Of a DNA stretch of 45,650 nt, positions 32,392 through 38,994 are shown in pieces. Position 1 is the stretch's first letter. Every line of letters starts with the position of its first letter. Position numbers and translations under genes: made by a program. This DNA comes from WAPX01 sp964622075 (lineage in GTDB: Archaea; Halobacteriota; Archaeoglobi; Archaeoglobales; Archaeoglobaceae), in NCBI GenBank assembly GCA_964622075.1, contig CAZUMR010000059.1, positions 1 to 45,650 of the forward strand. The letters are read 5' to 3'. The notes beneath the pieces are model-generated. The model searched no databases. It worked only from the letters and a program-made list of their open reading frames with translations, and was not told where the DNA came from.

Positions 32392-32718
32392 TTAAACTCC
32401 AGCATTCATTCCGGCCATCTTACCGGCAATCTCATTCTCCATCTTCCTGAGCTCGGAAGATACCTTCTCAATTTCCTCCTTCAGCTTCTCCACCTGAGAT
32501 TTGAAGGCAAGCTCCGACTTCTCAAGGTAATCCCTTGCCTCATCCCTGTCAACTTCGAATATCAGGTCACCTATAACCCTGTAAACCTTCCCATCCGTTC
32601 TTTCAAGCACTCCTCTGGCATTCTCTATTTCAGCCAGCTTTATCTCATACCTGCTGAGAGTGTCCCTGAGAATCTTCAACCTCTCCTTCAGCTCTAAAAA
32701 TTTGTAAGAATCGATCAT
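32392..32718 (-). CDS. Prefoldin beta-like coiled-coil protein
   Basis: This 108-residue protein has two long helices joined by a short beta hairpin, the prefoldin-beta layout. The first helix (about 1-40) leads to GKVYRVIGDLIFEVDRDEARDYLEK, closely resembling the prefoldin beta segment with KVYK-VG-V-hydrophobic-V-D. A second heptad-patterned helix follows (about 65-100). It has an unusual short Gly/Met tail (MAGMNAGV). The ATG at 32718 has GGGTGG 4 nt upstream. Because it is paired with the alpha-like gene 15 nt upstream and the DUF505-like gene 32 nt downstream, I think it is a dedicated paralogue; I cannot tell from this window whether it is the cell's only beta subunit. Confidence 0.72.
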   Translation of the reverse strand: MIDSYKFLELKERLKILRDTLSRYEIKLAEIENARGVLERTDGKVYRVIGDLIFEVDRDEARDYLEKSELAFKSQVEKLKEEIEKVSSELRKMENEIAGKMAGMNAGV

Positions 32719-32733
32719 TGAACCACCCTTGAA

Positions 32734-33174
32734 TTACTCCTTCCTGCCTCCAAGTTTTCTGATTTCCTCAAGCAGTTTGTTCACCTTCCTGCTGTCCTCT
32801 TCAACGCTCCTGAGGAGTGTCAGCCTTAAGTTCATCAGCTTGTCAATTCTCCTCTCGATCTCTTCCTTAACCTCGTCTATGTTCGCACCTATAACTATCC
32901 CAGCTCCAACGTCCATTATCAGGTCGTTGACGTTCTCGATCTTACCCCTTATGGCAATTCCAGAGCCGAGCGGTATGTAGATGCTCCTTCCCTCGCCCTT
33001 CTCCTTTATGTAGGTCAGAGTCGAATCAACAGCTCTGAGATCAGATATCATCGCATCCACCGTGGCTATCTGCTCTCTCAGATATTCGATTTCTCCAAGA
33101 ATGCTCCTGAGCTCATCCTGCAGCTCCTCCATTTTCTTGCCCGTAACCTCCTTAACCTCCTTGGCCTCGCTCAT
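32734..33174 (-). CDS. Prefoldin alpha-like protein
   Basis: This is a 146-residue protein with N- and C-terminal coiled coils flanking a central beta segment, YIPLGSGIAIRGKIENVNDLIMDVGAGIVIGANIDE. That segment matches the prefoldin alpha core (P-L-G-x-G-x-x-x-x-G-x-I and V-D-V-G-A-G). The start is the ATG at 33174 (MSEAKEVKEVTG), 5 nt after GGAGGTGA; the GTG at 33183 lies inside that site and is rejected. It is the first gene of the prefoldin-beta-like and DUF505-like operon. The beta segment is strongly conserved, whereas the coils are acidic and Arg/Lys-rich as usual. Confidence 0.76.
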   Translation of the reverse strand: MSEAKEVKEVTGKKMEELQDELRSILGEIEYLREQIATVDAMISDLRAVDSTLTYIKEKGEGRSIYIPLGSGIAIRGKIENVNDLIMDVGAGIVIGANIDEVKEEIERRIDKLMNLRLTLLRSVEEDSRKVNKLLEEIRKLGGRKE

Positions 33175-33240
33175 ATACCTCACCTCCTTAACTTACTTTT
33201 AATTACCTTTTACTACTTACTATTATTCACTAAACTAAGG

Positions 33241-33257
33241 TAATAAAAGTTTTTCGC
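33241..33257 (-). promoter_or_regulatory. Promoter of the prefoldin-like/DUF505 operon
   Basis: BRE-like GCGAAAA is followed by ACTTTTATTA on the minus strand, about 70 nt before the alpha-like ATG at 33174. The leader of about 45 nt contains GGAGGTGA. Confidence 0.5.
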
Positions 33258-33384
33258 ACTACATTTTGGCAATATTCCTTTGACGAGTAAAGAAATTGTT
33301 TATTTTGAAAATTGAGCAGCCTGACTGAACAATTAACTGAGCAATTAATCGAGCTGGGAGAAGGCTGAGAGAGCAAAACTGAAA

Positions 33385-33440
33385 ATAAACGAAACAAAAT
33401 TATAAAAAAGATTTAAAAAGTTTTATTCAACTAAAAAAGT
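33385..33440 (-). terminator. T-rich terminator after EF-2
   Basis: The minus strand after the EF-2 stop has CTTTTTTAGTTG-like and CTTTTTTATAATTTTG tracts, ending the rpo/translation cluster. Confidence 0.45.
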
Positions 33441-35627
33441 TTATCCAACGAAGTCCTCTGGCTTGGGTATTTCAAGCTTTAGACCTTTCCTCTTCCTGAC
33501 TTCCATTATGAACTCTTCGAGCAGGTTTGCCGGCACGGGCTCAAATCCGGCATGTTCAACGCTCCACATAGCCTTACCGGCAGTGGCAGACCTTATATCT
33601 CCAGCAAATCCAAACATCTCCTTTACCGGTGCTTTTGCGACAACAGTAACCATGTCTCCTTCAGTGTTCATCTCAAGTATCTGGCCTCTCCTACCCTGTA
33701 TCTCCCTTGTAACGTTTCCAAGCATTTCCTGGGGTACTGTCACGAATATCTTCTGATACGGCTCAAGCAAAGTCGGATTTGCTTGTAGCATGGCAGCAAA
33801 TATTGCAGACCTAACAGCCGGAATTACCTGTGCCGGTCCTCTGTGCACGGCATCCTCGTGGAGCTTACAATCGACGAGCTTGACTTTAACACCGTAAACA
33901 GGTTCTCTTGCAAGAGGTCCTGCTCTCATAGCCTCTCTGAATCCTTCAAGTATGAGCTCCATAGTCTCATGCAGATACTGGATACCTTTCGTAACATCGC
34001 AGAATATGTTGCCCTCGTAATACTCCTGAATTCCGGCTGCCTCTTCCTTGCTCAACCCTGCCTCTTCAAGCAATCTCCTCCTCTCCTTCTTGTCCATTTT
34101 CATGTCAACCTCGCCTTCCTTGAACAGTCTGATGACTTCCTCAGGACACGGCTCGACAACGATGTAGAAACGGTTGTGCTTGTTCGGAGATTTACCCTCC
34201 ACAACAGGAGATGTTGATGTAACTGTTTCTCTGAAAACGACTATTGGAGGTGAGGTTACTACTTCAAGCCCTCTCTCTCTCCTGATCTTCTCAACAACGA
34301 CCTCAAGGTGGAGCTCACCCATACCGCTTATCAGGTGTTCTCCGGTCTCCTCGTTGAGTGTAATCTGAAGTGTTGGATCTTCCTTTGCCACCTGCCTCAG
34401 AACTTCAATCAGCTTCGGCAGATCTCTTGGATTCTTGGCCTCTATGGCCATTGTAACAACGGGCTCGCTTATGTGCTTTATAGCCTCAAATGGCTCGAAG
34501 TCCTCCTTCGTTGAACAGGTTGAACCAGCAACAGCATCCCTCAGACCAACAACTGCAACTATGTTTCCAGCAGGTATTTCTGGCACTTCAACTCTCTTTG
34601 GCCCCATGAACAGTCCAACAGTCTGAACCCTGTTCTTCGCCTTTCTGTCTATTATGTAGAGCTCCATTCCCGGCTTTAGCGTTCCGCTGAAAAGCCTGCC
34701 CACAGCAACTTCTCCAGCGTGAGGATCGACTATTATCTTGGTGACCATCAAAGCCACGGGCCCTTTGGGATCGCACTTGACCATTGCCTGTCCTTCCGGA
34801 CTGTTTATGTCTCCCTTCCAGATCGTGGAGATTCTCCTCTTCTGCGCCTCAATCGGAGACGGAAGGTGTCTGACGACCATGTCAAGGACGACTTCGTGGA
34901 GTGGAGACTTCTTGGAGAGCTCCTTGACGTTATCACTCTTTATGTACTCGTAAACCTGCTTGAATCCAATTCCTGTGTTTTTCATGGATGGAACACTGAC
35001 AGCCCACTTGTAGAGAGCGGAACCGAAGGCAACCTTACCCTCAGCAACGTCAAGCTTCCACTCATCGTACTTCTCAGGCCTCATTGCCTTGATGAGCTTG
35101 TTTACATCGTGAATTACCTTCATCAGCTTCTCCTGCATCTGCTCAGGTGTTAGCTCAAGCTCTCTTATCAGTCTGTCAACCTTGTTTACGAACAGCACGG
35201 GTTTGACGTTCTCCCTCAACGCCTGTCTAAGAACTGTCTCTGTCTGGGGCATAACGCCCTCAACAGCATCGACGACGACTATAACTCCGTCAACAGCTCT
35301 CATCGCCCTCGTTACGTCTCCTCCAAAGTCAACGTGCCCGGGCGTGTCAATCAGGTTTATGAGGTATTCCTCGCCTTTATACTCGTGGACCATCGAAACG
35401 TTTGCCGCGTTTATCGTGATACCTCTCTCCTTTTCCTGCTCGTCAAAGTCCAGATAAAGCTGTCTTCCAGCAAGCTCCTCGCTTATCATTCCAGCCCCTG
35501 CAAGCAGGTTGTCACTCAGAGTTGTCTTTCCGTGATCTATGTGAGCGACAATACCCATGTTCCTTATCCTCTCTGGCTTCCACATTAATTCTTTAATTCT
35601 ATCTACAAGTTTTTTCGCTCTACTCAT
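33441..35627 (-). CDS. fusA: Translation elongation factor 2 (aEF-2)
   Basis: EF-2 is the GTPase that translocates tRNA and mRNA after peptide bond formation. The G1 motif is AHIDHGKTTLSD, the switch II/G3 is DTPGHVDFGGDV, and the G4 is NKVDRLI. Later domains include the diphthamide loop, LHEDAVHRGPAQVIPAVRSA, with the His that becomes diphthamide. At 728 residues the length is normal. The ATG at 35627 is preceded by GGGTGA. A TATA element about 30 nt upstream suggests a separate short-leader promoter within the cluster. It is the last gene of the supercluster here; EF-1alpha and S10, which often follow, are absent. Confidence 0.97.
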   Translation of the reverse strand: MSRAKKLVDRIKELMWKPERIRNMGIVAHIDHGKTTLSDNLLAGAGMISEELAGRQLYLDFDEQEKERGITINAANVSMVHEYKGEEYLINLIDTPGHVDFGGDVTRAMRAVDGVIVVVDAVEGVMPQTETVLRQALRENVKPVLFVNKVDRLIRELELTPEQMQEKLMKVIHDVNKLIKAMRPEKYDEWKLDVAEGKVAFGSALYKWAVSVPSMKNTGIGFKQVYEYIKSDNVKELSKKSPLHEVVLDMVVRHLPSPIEAQKRRISTIWKGDINSPEGQAMVKCDPKGPVALMVTKIIVDPHAGEVAVGRLFSGTLKPGMELYIIDRKAKNRVQTVGLFMGPKRVEVPEIPAGNIVAVVGLRDAVAGSTCSTKEDFEPFEAIKHISEPVVTMAIEAKNPRDLPKLIEVLRQVAKEDPTLQITLNEETGEHLISGMGELHLEVVVEKIRRERGLEVVTSPPIVVFRETVTSTSPVVEGKSPNKHNRFYIVVEPCPEEVIRLFKEGEVDMKMDKKERRRLLEEAGLSKEEAAGIQEYYEGNIFCDVTKGIQYLHETMELILEGFREAMRAGPLAREPVYGVKVKLVDCKLHEDAVHRGPAQVIPAVRSAIFAAMLQANPTLLEPYQKIFVTVPQEMLGNVTREIQGRRGQILEMNTEGDMVTVVAKAPVKEMFGFAGDIRSATAGKAMWSVEHAGFEPVPANLLEEFIMEVRKRKGLKLEIPKPEDFVG

Positions 35628-35652
35628 TTACATCACCCTAACTTTCAGTTTA

Positions 35653-35664
35653 TCTATATAGCCA
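35653..35664 (-). promoter_or_regulatory. Candidate TATA box of the EF-2 gene
   Basis: GGCTATATAGATAAAC on the minus strand lies 26-36 nt before the EF-2 ATG, in a 167-nt gap after rps7. It implies a promoter internal to the cluster. Confidence 0.5.
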
Positions 35665-35760
35665 AGCTTTATGACCATCCGGAGATTTTCAAGCTATTCA
35701 GCCATCTCAATCTTTCTCAACATTATCTTCCTCAACATTCTTCTCAGCTTTCTTCGAAAC

Positions 35761-35794
35761 TAGCAAACAAAAAGAAAATAGCGGGCGAGAAAAG
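35761..35794 (-). terminator. Weak T-rich terminator after rps7
   Basis: The minus strand has CTATTTTCTTTTTGTTTGC just after the rps7 stop. Confidence 0.35.
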
Positions 35795-36418
35795 TTACCT
35801 CGCAGACTTTGCAACTCTCTCAACTTCCTCCTTCTTTGCAACGGCGTAGCTCCTGCTCTCGTTGTTGGCAGCAGCTATGATCTCCTCAGCCAGACAAGCT
35901 GCTATGCTTCTCTTGGATTTGAAAGCTGCTCTCCTCGCACCCTCAGCTATGTTCCTGAGAGCTATGTCCAGCCTCCTCAGGCTTGACGTGTCAACCGATT
36001 TTGGTACGGCAATACCACCGTACTTCAGCCTTACTATTTCCTCTCTCGGCCCAGCGTTTGCAAGGGCATCGACAAGAACCTGAATCGGATTCTTCTTTGT
36101 CTTCCTCGCAATTATGTCGAAGGCATCCCTAACAATGTTGTACGCCAGAATTTTCTTCCCCGTGTTGTGTCCCTTTCTCATCACCTTGTTTATCAGCCTC
36201 TCCACTATGAACACGTTCTGTTTTGCAAAGGGAGTGTTAGCGTGCCTTCCATGAGTGTGAGGAACGTACCTTGGTTCAAGGCAGATGTAATTCCTCAAAG
36301 CAGGATCCTTGACTTCCACTTCACTCACGTCGTACTTTCCAAAAACAAGAAGCTCCTCTCTTGTAAATCCATACTTGGGCTCTCCAGATGTTTTTGCTTC
36401 CTCAGCCGCTTCAGACAT
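35795..36418 (-). CDS. rps7: Small ribosomal subunit protein uS7
   Basis: uS7 binds 16S rRNA in the head of the small subunit. Visible hallmarks are HGRHANTPFAKQNVFIVERLINKVMRKGHNTGKK and the C-terminal RSIAACLAEEIIAAANNESRSYAVAKKEEVERVAKSAR; the central stretch PIQVLVDALANAGPREEIVRLKYGG is conserved. The archaeal form has an N-terminal extension of about 45 residues (207 total). The ATG at 36418 follows GAGGTGATGGG and lies 4 nt after the rps12 stop. Confidence 0.96.
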   Translation of the reverse strand: MSEAAEEAKTSGEPKYGFTREELLVFGKYDVSEVEVKDPALRNYICLEPRYVPHTHGRHANTPFAKQNVFIVERLINKVMRKGHNTGKKILAYNIVRDAFDIIARKTKKNPIQVLVDALANAGPREEIVRLKYGGIAVPKSVDTSSLRRLDIALRNIAEGARRAAFKSKRSIAACLAEEIIAAANNESRSYAVAKKEEVERVAKSAR

Positions 36419-36422
36419 CCCA

Positions 36423-36851
36423 TCACCTCAGAGGTTTCTCCTTCCTTCCTTTCCAGAGTTCCTTAAGAGACGTGTTGTTAACCTTGACGACCTTGTACCT
36501 GACTCCCGGTATGTCTCCCATTGACCTTCCCATTCTTCCACCGATCTTCTCCACTATAACCTCGTCGTGCTCGTCGATGTAGTTTATGGCTCCATCTCCG
36601 GGAGTGAAAGCTGTTATCTGCCTTCCGTTCTTTATGAGCTGAACTCTTACCGCCTTTCTAATTCCAGAGTTTGGCTGCCTCGCCTCTATACCGATTTTCT
36701 CGAGAACAATTCCCCTCGCCATGGGAGCTCCTTCGAGGGGGTCAGCCTTCACGTTCAGCTGCAGCACTCTCCTGACGTACCTCTTATCGCTCCATCTGAA
36801 CTTCTTCCTGTTTTCAATTAGCTTTCTCGCCGCAAACAGACCCTTACCCAT
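36423..36851 (-). CDS. rps12: Small ribosomal subunit protein uS12
   Basis: uS12 forms part of the decoding centre. The loop APMARGIVLEKIGIEARQPNSGIRKAVRVQLIKNGRQITAFTPGDGAINYIDEHDEV includes the QPNS motif that contacts the decoding site. At 142 residues it is the normal archaeal form. The ATG at 36851 has GGGGTGA 5-6 nt upstream. It is 16 nt downstream of nusA and just before rps7, in the conserved archaeal rpo/str gene order. Confidence 0.97.
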   Translation of the reverse strand: MGKGLFAARKLIENRKKFRWSDKRYVRRVLQLNVKADPLEGAPMARGIVLEKIGIEARQPNSGIRKAVRVQLIKNGRQITAFTPGDGAINYIDEHDEVIVEKIGGRMGRSMGDIPGVRYKVVKVNNTSLKELWKGRKEKPLR

Positions 36852-36867
36852 TTATCTCACCCCTCAA

Positions 36868-37287
36868 TCATCTTACGATGATGTCATCTATATCGTGATG
36901 CCTTCTTGCCAGCTCTTTGGCTTTATTAATATTTTTTCCCCCCTTGCCTATTGCCAGACCCTTGTACTGGGGGTCAACGCTAACCTGAGCTACCTTCTTT
37001 CCTCCCTTTTCGACGATCTTAACCCTAACCTTTATCGGTTTGAATATGTTAACAATGAACTCTTCAGGATTGTCCGAGTGTTCTATAACCTCTATCTTCT
37101 TTCCTATAAGTTCTTTTGCCCTTTCTATGTTTATTCCGCCCTTACCTATTGCAGCTCCCATGTCCCCCTTCCTAACAACAAAAATGATTCTGTCGTCCTG
37201 AACCATGCAATCCTTAACGCTTGCACCGGTTATGCTCTCAAAAAGAGTGAGATACCTGATACTTTCAGACGAGAGTTTGATTCCCAT
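36868..37287 (-). CDS. nusA: Archaeal NusA-like transcription factor (two KH domains)
   Basis: This is the short archaeal NusA, with KH1 and KH2 only and no S1 domain. KH motifs are visible as GAAIGKGGINIERAKELIGKKIEVIEH and GLAIGKGGKNINKAKELARRHHDIDDI. About 139 residues from the ATG at 37287 (MGIKLSSESIRYL), directly after GAGGCGAT. The open frame continues upstream to 37341, but those residues fall in an AT-rich leader. It probably acts as an RNA-binding factor in transcription and rRNA synthesis. Unlike its neighbours it is separated from rpl30e by 228 nt. Confidence 0.92.
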   Translation of the reverse strand: MGIKLSSESIRYLTLFESITGASVKDCMVQDDRIIFVVRKGDMGAAIGKGGINIERAKELIGKKIEVIEHSDNPEEFIVNIFKPIKVRVKIVEKGGKKVAQVSVDPQYKGLAIGKGGKNINKAKELARRHHDIDDIIVR

Positions 37288-37515
37288 GCTATCGCCTCTT
37301 ACCGCTTTTTTCACATAATCTCTTTTCACAAAACATATCAAATAATATCAATAAATCCGGAAACGGTAAACCCGGAGAAGCTTTAAAATCAAAATTTCTA
37401 AAGTTCATTTTCTGATTTCTAAGATCCAAACCACTATCTTTAAAGATTGCACCTGAATCAAAATTTGAAAAAACTTCAGAAAAAATTCCCTCTATCATGA
37501 TTTCACATGACATTT
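37288..37515. other. 228-nt AT-rich gap between rpl30e and nusA
   Basis: The gap holds a possible promoter of nusA (TTTATTGATATTATTTGAT on the minus strand, near 37338-37360) and a TCCGG / CCGGA inverted repeat upstream of it. A duplicated GTCATGTGAAA overlaps the rpl30e end. An open frame on the minus strand from 37513 to 37289 spans it but lacks a ribosome binding site and recognisable motifs; I list that under findings. Confidence 0.45.
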
Positions 37516-37803
37516 TCACATGACGTTGAGTATCTCTGACTCCCCGGCATCTGCTATTGCAAGAGCTGCCACGCTGAATGGCTTTCCGCATACAGCACCA
37601 AGTTCCATGTTGTTCCCCTTGAACTCCACCACAGGCACATCGAAGCTCTGGATCTTCAGTCTCACTTCCTCCGGACAGTTCGCAGCGACAATCACAAGCT
37701 TTGCTTCGCCATTTTTCAGAGCCTTTATTGTTCTCTTACTCCCAAGGAAGACCTTTCCCGTTTTCATTGCCTTCCTTAGAGCTTTTTCAACATCCACTGT
37801 CAT
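37516..37803 (-). CDS. rpl30e: Large ribosomal subunit protein eL30
   Basis: eL30 is a 95-residue RNA-binding ribosomal protein of the L7Ae/L30e fold. Diagnostic segments are GKVFLGSKRTIKALKNGEAKLVIVAANCPE and FKGNNMELGAVCGKPFSVAALAIADAGESEIL. The ATG at 37803 has GGGTGATGTGGA upstream. Its position between rpoA2 and nusA is the conserved archaeal order. Confidence 0.95.
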   Translation of the reverse strand: MTVDVEKALRKAMKTGKVFLGSKRTIKALKNGEAKLVIVAANCPEEVRLKIQSFDVPVVEFKGNNMELGAVCGKPFSVAALAIADAGESEILNVM

Positions 37804-37853
37804 TCCACATCACCCTGTCAGGATTCAACAACGAACCGGCCAACTTTTAAAGC

Positions 37854-38993
37854 TTACTGCCTGTTAAGCTTTAACACCAGCTCGACATCACCCGTTCCAA
37901 GTTTTATAGGCTGACCAACTATAATGTTTTCCGTTATTCCCCTCAGCATATCTACATCTCCTCTAACTGCCGCATCCAGCAGGTTGTTGACTGTCATTTC
38001 GAAAGCTGCCCTTGCAAGTATGCTCTGCTTCTCTCCCGCAACTCCGTGCCTTCCAATCTGCCTCAGCTCACCATCAGCCGTCATCACGTCTGCAACAAGC
38101 ATTATATGTCTGACGTTAACTTCAAGACCCTGTTCTTCAAGAGTGTTTATAGCCTCCTGAATTACTGCATTTCTTGCCGCCTCTATTCCAAGAACCTCGT
38201 ATATCTCGTAAACGTTGTTCGTTATCGTTCTCCTTGCGTCAACTCCCTTGACCTTCATGACCTTCTTCAGATTCGATCCCTCAGTGTAAAGCACGTACTC
38301 ATCTTCCTCCTTTCTGATAATAACTCTCCTTATTTCCTTTATACCCGCAAGCACTAACTTCTTAAGCCTGTCAAGCGTGTCCATCAGCACCTTGTACGAC
38401 GGTTCCGTGACCTGAATGATTATTTTGCCCTCGCTCTCCTCCACCTCAACGTTCTTGAGTCCCTTCTCTATCTTCTTCTTCACATCCTCAAGCGTCAGAT
38501 TTTTCCTTTCCATTGCCTTCTCGTCGGGAGTTACTATAATTCGCATCCTCATTATGTCGGTTGCTATATCTGCGATATCGAGAATGTATGTAGCCTCAAT
38601 TCTGTTTGCAACTTCCCTTGCTTTTGCCCTGTCCTTTGCGTATTCCTCAGTCAGGCGGATTGTCATCATGGGCGTTGAGGGATTTTTCCTCACATCGAGA
38701 ATTTCTATCAGTCTCGGAAGACCAAGGGTAACGTCAATCTCAGCGACTCCAGCGTAGTGGAACGTCCTCATCGTCATCTGTGTTCCGGGCTCACCTATTG
38801 ACTGGGCTGCCACAATTCCCGCTGCCTCTCCCGGTTCCATAAGGTTCCTGAGGTAAACCTGATAGCACCTCTCCACGACCTTCCTTGCAAGCTCTTCATC
38901 CGCATTGATTCTCTCAAGCTCTTTTTTCACCTCATCCTTAACTGTGGGAGGAAGAGGATAATCATCAAGAATTTTCTCGTAATTAACGCTCAA
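37854..38993 (-). CDS. rpoA2: DNA-directed RNA polymerase subunit A'' (Rpo1C)
   Basis: This is the C-terminal part of the split largest subunit, carrying jaw and clamp elements. The trigger-helix region is GEAAGIVAAQSIGEPGTQMTMRTFHYAGVAEIDVTLGLPRLIEI. The later ADVMTADGELRQIGRHGVAGEKQSILARAAFEMTVNNLLDAA is also typical. The start is TTG 38993 (MSVNYEKILDDYPL), 5 nt after GGAGGTGA and overlapping the end of rpoA1; the longer frame to 39020 overlaps A' codons. About 379 residues, as expected. Confidence 0.95.
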   Translation of the reverse strand: MSVNYEKILDDYPLPPTVKDEVKKELERINADEELARKVVERCYQVYLRNLMEPGEAAGIVAAQSIGEPGTQMTMRTFHYAGVAEIDVTLGLPRLIEILDVRKNPSTPMMTIRLTEEYAKDRAKAREVANRIEATYILDIADIATDIMRMRIIVTPDEKAMERKNLTLEDVKKKIEKGLKNVEVEESEGKIIIQVTEPSYKVLMDTLDRLKKLVLAGIKEIRRVIIRKEEDEYVLYTEGSNLKKVMKVKGVDARRTITNNVYEIYEVLGIEAARNAVIQEAINTLEEQGLEVNVRHIMLVADVMTADGELRQIGRHGVAGEKQSILARAAFEMTVNNLLDAAVRGDVDMLRGITENIIVGQPIKLGTGDVELVLKLNRQ

Positions 38994-38994
38994 G

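Larger units (their letters stand above)
33184..33440. other. 257-nt AT-rich intergenic region (prefoldin-like promoter and EF-2 terminator)
   Basis: On the minus strand a BRE/TATA (GCGAAAA then ACTTTTATTA, 33241-33257) predicts the start of the prefoldin-like transcript near 33220. A 12-bp tandem repeat, CTGA(A/G)CAATTAA, lies at 33325-33348. The EF-2 end of the gap is T-rich on the minus strand. I see no coding frame or tRNA. Confidence 0.55.

Noticed and set aside
33325..33348. 12-bp tandem CTGA(A/G)CAATTAA repeat considered as an operator
   Set aside because: It lies well upstream of the predicted prefoldin-like promoter in simple AT-rich sequence and has only two copies with one mismatch; too weak to propose a function.
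36721..37386. 221-residue plus-strand frame over nusA and rps12
   Set aside because: Tyr/Leu/Ser-rich antisense shadow; both minus-strand genes are certain.
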